From Capsaspora owczarzaki ATCC 30864 (Eukaryota; Opisthokonta; Filasterea): a stretch of DNA of 64,000 bases. The notes beneath the pieces were generated by a model. The model made no database searches and was not told the DNA's origin. It saw only the letters and a program-made list of their open reading frames with translations. A program made the position numbers and the translations under genes. Below, piece by piece: positions 23,441-35,199 of the stretch. The first letter of the stretch is position 1, and every line of letters begins with the position of its first letter. The stretch lies in assembly GCF_000151315.2 (NCBI RefSeq), contig NW_011887297.1, forward strand, positions 1,217,587-1,281,586. Reading direction: 5' to 3'.

Positions 23441-23563
23441 ACGCCTTCGTCTATCAAAGATTTATAAATATTCACAAATTTACGCCTTCGTCTATCAAAG
23501 ATAAAGGTACAGAGAGGAGTTTACACCTTCGTCTATCAAAGAGAGAGGTGGGACAGAGAGAGG
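23441..23563 (+). repeat. 41-bp tandem repeat, about three copies, split by the transposon
   Basis: Copies begin at 23441, 23482 and 23523 with ACGCCTTCGTCTATCAAAG (third copy ACACC...). The first halves are near identical and the second halves diverge. The end of one more unit (ATAAATTTTCACAAATTTA) lies at 20281-20299 on the other side of the transposon. Confidence 0.85.
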
Positions 23564-23635
23564 AGGAGCGAGAGGGACACCAAAACAAAAAAAAAAAAAA
23601 AACGAGCGCGAGGGTTTCAACACGGATCACCGAGG

Positions 23636-24438
23636 CTACTTTTGGAGCTCTTCATCAAAGGTATTCAGGAGCATGGTATACTGGACTGTCGGATGCGCGA
23701 CGAGAAGATTCTTGCCATAGTTATTCCTTGATGCGCGCGCCTTGTTTGCGGGATTGCAACATAGCCGCGACACGACAAAGTAGAGAGCGATCAGGCAAAT
23801 GCAAGAAGTGCCCATGACAAACATGACTTTGACGATGAGAGGAGCACGGGTCCAGCGGCATGGGAAGGACACGCAAGTGCTGTTGCAGCCTGGTGCGTCA
23901 TCTTGATCGACCACCTCCTGGGGAACTTGCGGTTCGCTGGGAGACTCGCTCAACTCTTGGTCATTGTCATCGTCATGCATGCCAATGCCAACCATGCTTC
24001 GCGATCGCTCGTGGCCGTGGTCGTCAAACAGGATGGAAACTTGCTGCAAATCCACATGCACAGCGCGCACATTGGCAATTTCGAGGACACGGACGGCAAC
24101 GAGCAGTCGTCGGCTGAGCGAGGGCAATCCAGTTGCCTCGTTCAATGCCCGAACAGTGTCAAAGCCGGCATGCACTTCCACGGACACAGTCACCACTGCG
24201 CGCTCGAGCACCAAGCCCTCTGGGGACTTGTCGATGACAAGTGCGTCGACGTCGAGCCGAGCACCTTCACTTGCAGCTCCCTCGGGGTTGACAATCCGGT
24301 CGTTCAGCTTGATCTGCGAGTTGTGGACTTCGATCGCAACATAAACCAGCGTGCGGCGATCATCCAAGACAGAGCCATCGGCAGCCTGGTCGAATCGAGT
24401 CCGACGCACTTGGAACGGTGTGAGAAAACTCTGTTTCA

Positions 24439-24472
<34 letters not shown>

Positions 24473-25253
24473 GTGAGCAGCTGCACACCACAAAAACAGC
24501 CACTACCCCACCGCACACATCCAGAAAGCGAATCCCTGCTGTCCACTCCACTCGACTTGGAGCGCATTTTATTTGCCGCACGATCGGAAAGCCGCCCAAA
24601 CAACAACGACACAGTCCGCGATTCTGCGCAGCTCCCAAAAGAGAAGGGAAGCGGAACAAAAAAGAAAAAGTAAGGTCTGAAAAGACAAAAATGCGTCACA
24701 GTCGAGCCCAAACAATCAGCTGAGCAAGCCGCAGGGGGGAAAAACCCACAGACACACAGACAGAACAGAACAAAGCACGTTGGCTCGCTATTCATAGACG
24801 AGTGCGGAAGGGGAATTGTTGTCTGTGTGATGAAATAGATGTTGGAATCACTGTGTTGCGTGTATGCCCGACCACTGCAAATGTGGGTGGCACTGCGGAA
24901 AACACATAATCCAGAAAGAAAAAAAAAAGCCATCACAAAAGATAAAAAAAAAAAATTAAAAAAACCGACTTTTGAAAACTTTTTTAAAAAACCGCAGCTC
25001 CCGCAGGACCAAAGCGACCATCGGTGCTGTCAGAGCGTTGTAGGAACGGCGAGAGGTGTTGAGGATGGGTGCAGAGTGGATGGATTACCTCATCTGGCAA
25101 TGGCTTTGCGCGATGGCGACGGTTGCGCACTGGTGCGGCCAGCGCAGGAGCGGCAAGCGTCGTGAAAAGGGTGGCAAAAATGCAAAGCCACAGCGCGAAC
25201 GACCTTCGAGAAGGCTTCGAAGAAGAACGGCGGATGCTCGAACCTGCGATCAT
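23636..25253 (-). CDS. predicted single-pass membrane protein, unknown family
   Basis: Exon 1 (25253-25089) encodes a signal peptide (LWLCIFATLFTTLAAPALA) and a short basic segment; exon 2 (24430-23636) joins in phase 0 across a 658-bp GT-AG intron, giving 319 aa. The predicted ectodomain has alternating beta-strand-like hydrophobics (TLVYVAIEVHNSQIKLNDRI; VVTVSVEVHAGFDTVRALNE; RLLVAVRVLEIANVRAVHVD) and resembles an adhesion-type beta domain, but I cannot name it. A Pro/Glu-rich linker and a Cys pair (GCNSTCVSFPC) precede the membrane span (LIVKVMFVMGTSCICLIALY). The cytosolic tail is about 45 residues with two Tyr. The splice acceptor lies just after an uninterrupted T tract of 30, which is unusually long. 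The signal-peptide plus span pairing supports the exon join. Confidence 0.65.
24440..24469 (-). repeat. 30-nt homopolymer at a splice acceptor
   Basis: A30 on the plus strand, T30 on the transcript. It ends nine bases before the exon at 24430 and would act as the polypyrimidine tract. Length may vary between cells or be affected by sequencing error. Confidence 0.85.
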
Positions 25254-27198
25254 CCTTTGGCTGCGTATGTGCGTATGCGCGTGCGTATGTGTGTGTGTGA
25301 CAGCTGTATGTCTGTGCGTGTGAACGCAACCGAGTGGAGAGAAGGGAAAACTCGGTCAAAAGCAAAACCAGGGTAGGACGATGGAATGTAAAAGTCTTGC
25401 GGGACAAAAAGAATAAAAGAATAAAAGAAAAAATATAAAATATAAAATAAAAAAGACTGGTGTGGCACACGATTGAATTTGAGTGAAACAGGAGAGAGTT
25501 GGATGCATTGAGTCTTGCAGCCAGAGATCAAGCTTTCAAAGCAACACCATTACACCATTGTGTTGACAGTCGGTGCGTGCTTCTGTACTTGGCTGTTCGG
25601 GTGTTGTTACGCGATTGCTAGCGCGATGGATGATGTCGACAGCCACATTGTTTGAGATCAAAAACGGGGTGTTGACGATCGAAAACGAAAAATCCGATGA
25701 CAGTCTCCACTCAGTGCGCATCAGATGCTTCCAATGGCTCGCGTTCCGAGTGAGCCGTGGGCCAGTGCACATCAACCAACGATAGAGCCAACTGCGGTTG
25801 CACTTTGCGTCCGGGAGGACGTTGGAATGGGCGTTTTGTTTTTCCCATGGGCACTTCTGATGTGCTGAGTTGTGATTCATTCTGCGGACGACACCTATTT
25901 CACCCCCTTTCAAAAGCACAACAACAGAGACGACAGTGAACGCATCTCCCTTGCAATCGCCACACATGACATGAGTGTGCAAGCGCAACACTCCGCGACA
26001 ATGGATTGGATTGTTTGAATTTGTTTGTTTGTGTTTTTTTTTTTTTTTTTGTTTTTTGTTTTTTGTTTTTTGTTTTTTGTTTTTCCTTTTGTTTCTCAAA
26101 ATCGCGATAGCATTGTTTGGATTGCAGCGATTGGATTGTCGACATTCAATCCTTTTTGTCTTTGTTTATCAGTGGACAGCATTCAAGATGATCAGGGTCG
26201 ACATTCCGCTGCAGGTGACAGTTGCACGTTACAGTTGCATGCAGCTCCTCCCTTCCTTAAGGAATTCGCTTGAAGACTGTTGGTTTGATTTTGCTCTGTG
26301 TTTTTCCGTTTCAATTCAGACGACCAAAGCCAACAATTCAATCTGTATTCGGCTTTTCGAGTTTCAAAGAATAGATGAATTGTCACAACATGTCAAACAA
26401 AGGTGCAGGTTGGCAATTGGAGCGATGAAAACTTGGTAGATACTGCTCGTGCTTGTATTATTCAGTGACTTGGGCACCTGTTGCTGGATTGTGTTTGAAA
26501 TCAGCGAGAAACAAACGGATGAAACCGGTCACCGATCCCGGTTTACTATGCGATAACGCCGGCAGTATCGCGGTCGAAACCATTTCTATTTTAACAGAAA
26601 TATGACTGTTGATCGAGTATTATCAGAGGGAAGGCTCGTGCGGATGGTGGCGAGCCAGCATTGGAGACGAAAACCGCCAAAAGTTTGGCGTTGAAGTGAT
26701 ACATGTTCTCGGACGCCAATATTCGCCATTTTCTGCAAAAATCAACCCTGTGCTTGCTGAAATACATTGAATATGTGAAAGAGTGATTTGGGGCGAATAG
26801 GCGCATTGTGGATACTGCATGCCTTGCTGAAACAATACGCATCAAATCCGGCCTGCAGACCAGCTGGTACGGTTTTTGTGCACAAAGCCGCCGATCAGCG
26901 TTTTAATAGGCGCAATAATGAGAAAATCGTTTCTACATTCAGAATCTGCAAGAATGACTGCAAACTTGCCATTTCTTGGCTGATAGGCTCGCTCAACGGG
27001 TCAAACCGCCAAAGATTCCAATTCAGAAAGCCCGCCCCCGCCCCCCTCCGCCTTACCACACCATTGAGAAATCAAATTGCACAAACACACGCCTCATGCT
27101 CGTTATCGAATTTTTACTGCTCCCTTTTCATCATTGTCAAATCGAGATTGGCAGCAGTCGTCTATTTCGCTTTCACACCCAACAAACCAACAACGACG
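25254..27198. other. 1.9-kb interval, no gene seen
   Basis: Contains simple repeats: GT-rich DNA at about 25265-25325, AAAAT-rich DNA at about 25405-25455, and a TTTTTTG repeat at about 26034-26095. Frames are short and show no family resemblance. It should hold the promoters of the flanking divergent genes (25253 minus, 27199 plus). An unrecognised gene with many small exons cannot be excluded. Confidence 0.45.
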
Positions 27199-28059
27199 AT
27201 GGCTGCCGCACAGCACAAGCCCACTGCCGGATCTGTCTGGTAACTCTCTGCAGAATAACTCTTTTCGAATGTGGCCTGGATCTCGATTGACCGAGATACA
27301 TGGGAGTCTGTTGAACTGGGCCCGTTCGGATTGCCTCATGGCGCACTTGGTTTTTGGTCACTCACACTCGTTCCCGCCAACTCCCGCGTCCGTTGCAGCC
27401 TTGAACCAATCACGGCGTTGCTGAGCAACTATGAAGTGTACACGATCGTCTCGGCAGTCACCAATGGCACCTGGTCGCTGGCTGGCGGCTCGAGTGCCCA
27501 GCCCGCTCCTGCTGGAAGCGCCTCGGCGCAGCCAACGCACATCCAAGCCCTGCACACGATTGCCTACGAGGTGAGTGCAGTGGCATTGCTGTCGTGCATC
27601 GTGTTTGGGCTGAAGACAAGACAGGAATGCCAGGTTCGCGCTGGCCGTCATTCTAAACGGGCTGTGCTCTACTCGGCTTGAATTTGGAACACGACAGGTC
27701 CGACAGTACTTGGCAGAAACGCCATGCCATGTGCAAAATAAGCAAAGCATTGAGGCTTTTGTCAAGGCCGTGCAGCCATTCCAGCTCACCAAGGGCGAGA
27801 TTCTGCAATTGATCAATCTCCGTCCCGCGACCCTGCCTGCAATGACACCGGTAACCTACGACTCAACGCGCCTTGATTGGAAACGCGAGTGATTGCTGAC
27901 GTTTTGCATGCCTCGCTCGGTGGACATTTGTGTGTCGATGAAAAACAGCTTGTGGAGGAAATCGAAGAGCGCTTGACGGAGGACCGGATAAACCAGTTGC
28001 TCGAATTGATTCAACAGCTGCTACCAGAGCCACCCACAGATGCAATGGAGATGGAATGA
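27199..28059 (+). CDS. CRCP: RNA polymerase III subunit RPC9 / CGRP-receptor component
   Basis: Exons 27199-27239, 27399-27570, 27698-27850 and 27949-28059 give 158 aa, close to human CRCP (148 aa). Key matches: ITALLSNYEVYTIVS near the N-terminus, HTIAYEVRQYLAETPC, FQLTKGEILQLINLRPAT, and VEEIEERLTEDRINQLLELI. RPC9 pairs with RPC8 as the Rpb4/Rpb7-like stalk of RNA polymerase III in the nucleus and takes part in initiation. A Gly/Ala/Ser-rich loop (SLAGGSSAQPAPAGSA) replaces the shorter Lys/Ser loop of the human protein. Exon 1 is small (13 codons plus two bases); it was chosen because it supplies an ATG, a GT donor and the right phase. Confidence 0.92.
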
Positions 28060-29071
28060 AACTATTAAAGCCTGCTTATTCAGCCCATATTAGACGATTG
28101 CACTACTGCACCGCGTGGTCAGACCCGCCATCTTCACAACAATCACAGCATCGTTGTAATTTTTGCTCTTTTACCTGTATTTATACCATGCTCCATTTGC
28201 AGCTTTGGAATGCAAGCGTTGAGACGTTAGGGTCCTGTGATGATTGTGCTGCGCCATAAAAGTAGAAAATTGCAGCCGAGCGAGTTCCAAATCAAGTTTT
28301 TCACTTTTTTATTTTGGATTGTTTTGGGTCAAGTTTTTCACTTTGTATTTTGTACTGTTTTTTCGCCGATTGATCGCCAAAGTAAGCCAAACGCGCATCC
28401 ATCAAACCAAAGTCCGCCAAACGCGCAACATGCTCTCGCTTTCGATTCTATTGTCTCGCTTCCTGTTGCTGCAGGTGGGATGGATTGGCCGCTGCTGTAG
28501 TATTGCTGCTTGCGACAAAGTCGGCTTTTTAGCAGCGGGTTGCCAAAAGGTTGGAGGTCGTCCTCGCGCTCGTTTTCCGCGCCAGTCCTCCCCCCACCCT
28601 CTCCCCCGTCTGGCGTCTGGTGTGGTCTGTTGCTGTAGTCACACTTCTATCAACCAAGCAGCCGCAGTGAGGAGCAGCAGCAGGTTGCCCTCCTCCCGAA
28701 TCACAATCAAAACAAACAAATTACCAAACAATCAATCACCCGCTCCCGCTTCAGATGCAAACCCCTTTGAGAGTCCCTCCTGAAGCCCTCTCATGCGGGG
28801 ATCACAGCTGATGCGTCGACGTACTCACTCATGGGCGCATTTGCTTCAATGGCACTGTTGGAAGCGCGTTGGGAGCGGGCAGACGTTGCGTCGGAGATTG
28901 TGATCCTGCTGCATTGAAAATCGCCACTCCACGCGTGCTTGACGCCATCCAGACACATACACGCATGCACAGACATACGTTCAGATGGATTTCAGTACTA
29001 TGCCCTTGCGCCGGGCAAGCGTTTGCTGCAAGCTCACTTTGTGCAAATCAGAACACCGCTATCCTCGACAG
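28060..29071. other. intergenic, no gene seen
   Basis: About 1 kb between RPC9 and receptor kinase 2. Open frames exist on both strands (for example 28244-28783 plus), but they are low complexity and unlike known proteins. The part near 29071 should hold the receptor's promoter. Confidence 0.45.
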
Positions 29072-32000
29072 ATGACACCGAAGGGATCTGGCGTTGGTCT
29101 GCTGCTTTTGCTGCTCTTCTTCTGCGTGATTTATCACATCCCGTTGGCACAAGCAGTTGACGCCTGTGGTGCTGGCGGCGTGTGCACTTGCTCGGTAACC
29201 ACTGTCAACTGCATTGACAAGGCTCTCACGGCCATTCCAAGCGGAATCCCAAACACCACAACGCAGCTGTAAGAGCTGCCGTTGAGTTGATCTTGCTTCA
29301 ATTCGCAAGACCCCTCATAATTGGTCTACGGTCGACAGGTACCTGAACAACAACCAGATCACCAGCATCCCCACCTCTGCATTCCCAGGCCTGACTGTGC
29401 TGCAAATCTTGTAAGCGAACAACGCCATTCGAGCCATGATGAAGCTTCACAGACAACAATCCGCTCAGTTCTTTTGCGATTCAATTTCATAGGCAGGTGT
29501 ACGGCAACCAGATCACCTATATTCCCGCAGATGCATTCACTGGCCTGACTGCGGTGATATCATTGTAAGCAAGGGCTGGACATTGACGCGAATCTCACAA
29601 ACCAACTGACGCTTTTCGGTGACGCTCTCTGCAGGCAACTGAACAACAACCGTCTCACCGACATTTCGGCAAACGCATTCACCGGTCTGTCTGCGCTGAG
29701 CCAGTTGTAAGCACTCAACGAAACGAAGAATCTCGCGCAAACGGTTTGTTTTCTGACCACTGTCTGCAGGTTTCTGAACAACAACCGGCTCAGCAGCGTT
29801 CCTGCAGGTGCATTCGCAGGCTTGCCTGCGCTGAAACAATTGTAAGCAAGGGATGGACATTGACGAATCACGATGAAACGGCTGACGTTTTGGTGAGAGA
29901 CTCTCTGCAGGCAACTGAACAGCAACCGGATCACCAGCATTTCTGCAACCCTATTCACGGGCCTGACTGCGCTGACTTGGCTGTAAGCAATCAAAAAAAA
30001 AACCAAGTCAGAACCAAAAGTCACACGCAAATTGCTCACTTCGTTCGCGCTCCCATCCGTAGGCGTTTGGAGTTTAACCAGATCACCAGCATTCCTGCCT
30101 CTGTATTCACAGACCTGACTGGGCTGAGTGTTTTGTACGCAAAGCGATGGCATGAAAAATGACACGCAAACTGCTCACTCGTTCGACCCTTTCTCTAGAG
30201 TTCTGCGAAGCAACAATATCACCAGCATTCCCCCCTACGCATTCACAGGCCTGACTGCGCTGTCCCAAATGTAAACAAGCAAAAGACCATCGAGCTACTA
30301 ATGCCCACAACAACAATGGCTAACTTTGTTTGCAACTCTTTCTGTAGCGATGTGTCCATAAACCTGATCACCAGCATTCCCGCCTTCGCATTCGCAGGCC
30401 TGACTGCGGCGACCTACCTGTAAGCAAGCAAAGACGCGAAGAATCATCGCCGACAAACGACTCACTTCATCGCGACTCTATCACGTAGGGATCTATACAT
30501 AAACCAGATCACCAGCATTTCCGACTCCGCATTCACGGGCTTGACTGCGCTGACTTTCTTGTAAGCAAGCGGCAACAGGCAGAACTACACAACCACACAG
30601 GGCTCACTACTCGTTTGCCACTCGCATGTTTAGGAATATGGATAACAACCGGTTGACCAGCATTCTCTCCACTACATTCGCAGGCCTGACTGCGCTCCAG
30701 TACCTGTAAGCAAAAAAACAAGAAAATCCACAAGCAAACGCGCAATAACTCACAATTCTTGGTGCTATTGTCTGCAGGTATTTGTGGAGCAATCAGGTCA
30801 CTTCGATTGCCCCAAATACATTCGCAGGTCTGACTGCGCTGAATAGCCTGTAAGCTGGGAAAGACAGGACGATTGGTGTGCCAAACGACGATCTTATCTG
30901 CGACTCTGTTTGCAGGCAACTGTACGACAACCAGATTACCAGCATTCCTGCAAACGCATTCGATGACCTGAGTGTGCTGAATACCTTGTAAGCAAGCACA
31001 GGCTTGAGGAATCGCGCAATAAACCGCTCACTCGTTTGCAACTCATTCTATAGGTCTCTGAACGACAACCTGATTACCAGCGTTCCCGCCTCTGCATTCG
31101 CAAACCTAACTTCGCTGCAATACTTGTAAACAAGCAACGACAGGAAGAATCACGCACAAGCGACATGCTCATTTGTTTGACTCTATTTTGCAGGTCTCTG
31201 TTCAACAACCGTATCACCAGCATCGCAGCCAACGCATTCGACGACCTGACCGCGCTGGGTTCCTTGTAAGCACGAGCAAACAGACATAAAAATTCACGCG
31301 TCGCCGGCTCACTCGTCTGCGACGCTGTCTGTAGGCATCTTCACACCAACCGGATCACCAACATTCCCTCCACTGCATTCGCAAGCCTGAGCGCGCTGAC
31401 ACAACTGTAAGCAAGCAAGTACGTGACGAGTCACGCTCTAACGGCTCACTTGCTTTCGACTCCATTTGTAGGCATCTCTACAACAACTCAATCACCAGCA
31501 TTTCTGCAGGTACATTCTCAAGTCTGAGTGCGGTGACTTACATGTAAGCAAGGACGGACATTGACCAACCGCGCACAAATGACTCACTTGCTTGTGACAC
31601 ACCCTCTCTCTAGGTATATGTACGACAACCAGATCAGCAGCATTCCCGCAAACACATTCACAGGCATGACTTCGCTGAAGCTGCTGTAAGCAAGCAAAGA
31701 CACACCATGAATCACACACGCATCGTGGCTCATGCGTTTCTGGCGCTTTTTGCAGCTATCTGTCCGGCAACCAGATCACCAGTGTGTCTGCAAACGCGTT
31801 CTCAGGCCTGACTGCGCTAACACAATTGTAAGCAAGCAAAAGCATGAAGAATTGCAGACCAACACAGCTCACTGACTGGCGACTCACTCGTTGGCGACTC
31901 TTTCTGCAGAAGTCTTTATCTGAACCGGATTACTAGTATTTCCGCCGCGGCATTCCCTGGCCTGACTGCGCTCCTCACATTGTAAGCCAAGCAGAGACAA

Positions 32001-34801
32001 GAAGAAACCGCGCGACGCACACACAAACAAACAAACAGCTCACGCATTTGAGACTTTGTACCGCTAGATCTCTGTCCGACAACCAGATCAGCAGCATTCC
32101 CTCATCTGCATTTACCGACCTAACTTTGCTAAAGTTCTTGTAAGAAAGCACAGCTTTGAAGAATCATGCACGAGTGACTAATTGTTTTTTTTTTTTTGCG
32201 ACACACTCTTGCTGCAGGTATTTGTACAACAACCAGATTACTAGCATTGCTGCAAACGCATTCGTAGGCCTGCCTGCCCTGAGTACCTTGTAAGCAAACA
32301 AGGACAAAAAGAATCACAGACAAACGGCTCACTCATTGCCACCACTCCTGTCTCTGTAGACTGCTGCACAACAACACAATCACCAGCACGTTCGCAACCG
32401 CGTTCACAGGTCTCACAACACTGACGACACTGTGAGCAAGAGCTTCTCGTGCATGTGCCTGACTTGCTTCTTACTTTGCGGCACTTGCAGGACTCTCAAT
32501 GACAATCCCTTCACCACGTTGCCGCCTGGTCTGTTTATGGGCTTGCCAAATAGCATGTTCTTGTCGTTAAGTTCCAACCAATTTTCCCAACTCCTGCGCC
32601 CTAACAACTTTGCCTCTGGTGGGAACACTGCCGCTCCACCCAGCACATACGGCAATGCATCCCATCCTTACCGTAAGTTTTTCGAGGTGACCGCAATCCC
32701 CATGTCGTCGGCCGTCACTGACAATCCCAAACTACAGCGTGTGATACAGCCTGTGCCACCTGCTATGCCTCAGGGAGCGGCTCCTGTTGCGCGACCAATT
32801 GCCTGGCCTGCACTTCGTCCGCCTTGTGCAATCAATGCTACGAAGCCTATGGTTTGCTGGGTGGGTCCTGCGCTCCATTCGCCTCCGTTGCCTCCGCCGC
32901 ATCAGTCGCATCCACCCAATCTGCCTCGGTTGCTTCTGTGGCGACAGCTGCGACCAAAGCGTCGATCGCATCCATCGCTTCAGATGCGTCCACGCAATCA
33001 GCCTCAGCTGCCTCCGTCGCCTCAATCGCATCGTCGCAGGCTGCCACGTTTGCCTCGGCTGCTTCTGTTGCTTCAACCGCCTCTGCCTCGATTGCGTCTC
33101 TTGTTTCCGCCACTTCTTCTTTGTCGGCTTCTTTTGCGTCGCTCGCGACTGCATCTTCGGCGTCCATTGCCTCACAGGCGTCCGCATCGGTCGCTTCTGA
33201 TGTATCCGGTACCTCGGCGCTCTCGGCGTCTGCCGCGTCAACCGCATCGGCATCTGCGGCGTCTGCTGCATCCTCCGTTGCAAGCTTCAGCAGCGGTTCC
33301 CAAGACTCATCTCCAGCTGCTGCCATCGCTGCTGCAGTAGTGGCTGTTGCCGTTGTTGCGATAATTGCAGTGGTATTCATCGTGTGGCGACGCCGGCGCT
33401 CGCAACGTCGCTCAGCCATGAGACCAAAGGACTCTGCGGGCGCGGTTGAGATGACAATCTCTCCTCTGAACCATTCGACTCGATCTCACCAAAAGGAGGA
33501 CTCCTCGGCTTACGCCGCTTTTGGCCATCAGCAGGCAGAACCGACGGACTCTGCCGGTCCCATCTATCACGAGGCGTCAGAACTGACAGGCTCCTCCATG
33601 CCCCATTCGACGCGAGCTCATAGAGAGGAGGGCAGCTCATCAGCTTACGCTACAACCGGTCAAAGGCAGCCAGAACCTTTGTACCAAGCCATCTCGACGG
33701 CCTCTCCTGAGGTGATTTACGACTACGCAAGCGCCTATGTTGCCGGCAGCAATTCTCGTCGTGTTCGTGATGGCTTGACGATCGTGAAGCACCTTGCCAG
33801 TGGTAATTTCGGCGATGTCGCACTGGGTCAGGTGCCGCTCAGCGTGTTGCCCCAACGAGCACAAAATTTGCTTGGACCTGCAGCATCCGAAACAGTGCAA
33901 GTTGCAGTCAAGTCGCTCAAGTCTGATGCAGACGAGAAATCCCGCAAGGACTTTGAGAGCGAGGCGAAACTGATGGCTCCGTTCGTGCACCCTAATGTCG
34001 TGCGCCTTCTTGCCGCTCTTGTAGAGTCAGAGCCCCATCTCGTTCTGTTGGAGTTTGTGCAGTACGGCGACTTGCGCACCCTGCTGCAAAAGTCCAAGGT
34101 CCACTCGCTTTGGTGGACTCAGAACGAGCAGATCCATGCTATTCGCCAGATTGCACTCGGGATGGAGTATCTGGGTACGCTCCACTTTGTGCACCGTGAT
34201 CTCGCCGCGCGTAACTGCCTTGTGGGGCAAGGAATGGTGGTCAAGATTGCCGACTTTGGACTTTCTCGCGAGCTGACCGACGAGAACGATTACTATCGCA
34301 TGGAAACGCGCGGCAAACTTCCCGTGAAGGTGAGTAGCGGGTGTGTGCCAATGTTGTTGCTTGTGGTGCTGGTGACACTGACGATCTTGAACTTGCTCTT
34401 CTTGACAGTGGATGGCTCCTGAGACCATGACCTTCCGCAAGTTCTCGACCATGTCCGATGTGTGGGCTTTCGGCGTGACAGCCTGTGAGTAGAGCCATTT
34501 GCTCCGGAAGTGTGTGTGTGTGTGCTTGCATCTCACTTTTCGTCGGTGCACATTGATAGGGGAATGCTTCACTTACGGAACAACGCCGTACGGCAAGATG
34601 GAAGGGCGCGACACGCTGGCTCACGTCGAGGCCGGTGGTCGTCTGCCCATGCCAGAAAACTGTATGCCCGAGCTCTACAACATCATGATGAGTTGCTGGA
34701 ACAGTCTCCCGGAAATGCGACCCAGCTTCACGCAGCTCGTCAAAGCGCTGAAAAACTTTGATGATGGCACGACCAGCCGCGAAATCGGTGCAATGTTGTG
34801 A
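29072..34801 (+). CDS. LRR receptor tyrosine kinase 2 (22 single-LRR exons)
   Basis: 27 exons, 1290 aa: 29072-29268; 22 exons of exactly 72 nt between 29339 and 32431; then 32491-32672, 32738-34329, 34409-34484 and 34560-34801. Order: signal peptide (GLLLLLLFFCVIYHIPLA), N-cap (CGAGGVCTCS), 22 LRRs (about 66-594), C-cap, Cys-rich module (CDTACATCYASGSGSCC), Ala/Ser repeat stalk (about 705-845), membrane span (VAVVAIIAVVFIVWRRRR), juxtamembrane Tyr motifs (DSAGPIYHEA, EPLYQAIS) and tyrosine kinase (about 1003-1270). The kinase has GNFGDVALG, VAVKSLK, HRDLAARN, DFGLSRE and WMAPE, and is almost identical to that of receptor kinase 1. Its last four exons have the same phases, three of them the same lengths (182, 76, 242). 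ATG 29072 directly precedes the signal peptide. Confidence 0.94.
29339..32431 (+). repeat. array of 22 LRR exon-intron units
   Basis: Exon starts: 29339, 29493, 29635, 29770, 29911, 30063, 30199, 30348, 30489, 30634, 30778, 30916, 31054, 31194, 31335, 31472, 31614, 31756, 31910, 32068, 32218, 32360; each is 72 nt. Introns are 59-86 bp, so the period is about 131-158 bp. Exons share a core (CAGATCACCAGCATT, then GCATTC..AGGCCTGACTGCGCTG). Introns also resemble each other: most begin GTAAGCAAG and contain a CTCAC-TCG-TT-GCGACTC block before a pyrimidine-rich end. This indicates repeated duplication of exon plus intron. Confidence 0.93.
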
Positions 34802-35199
34802 ACGCCATCCGCCTGCTGCTTGCCGAAAGATTCGCAAGCACTTTACCGCAATCTTTCGTGTGATAGTTCGTTGCTTTGTGCCTGATTTTCGAGTACAATG
34901 TTGCCTTTTCTTTTTGGTTCGTGTCTACTCTTTAATTTCTATGGAAGCTGTTTCCGCTATCGCTCGGATTTCGCGTCGCTGTAGTGCAAGCCTCTGCCGT
35001 GTCGATGCCAGTCTGTGTTCTAGTCTGCAGCCTCTATGGCAGTGATTACGCTTGCGCGGATACTTCGATTTTCTTGCTGACCAACTCGACCCAGCAACAC
35101 GGTGAATTATTCACATTCCTTGCAAAACACAACAAATTGACAAGACCGAAAGGAAAAACAAACAACACCACGCTTGTGGTGGCTCCAACCAAAGCTGGT
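34802..35199. other. convergent intergenic region, no gene seen
   Basis: 398 bp between the stops of receptor kinase 2 and the clathrin assembly gene; presumably two facing 3' UTRs. Confidence 0.5.

Noticed and set aside
23903-24673. 256-aa plus-strand frame
   Set aside because: Antisense to the predicted membrane protein exon and running through a poly-A tract; no signal peptide or family features.
28244-28783. 179-aa plus-strand frame upstream of receptor kinase 2
   Set aside because: Compositionally odd, no domain, and no splice chain linking it to neighbours.
29339-32431. CRISPR-like regular array of repeats and spacers
   Set aside because: The conserved 72-nt units are LRR-coding exons with splice sites, and the 'spacers' are introns that resemble each other. 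The genome is eukaryotic.
32432-33340. 302-aa plus-strand frame, Leu/Arg/Pro-rich
   Set aside because: Out-of-phase reading through the C-cap exon, an intron and the Ala/Ser repeat of receptor kinase 2.
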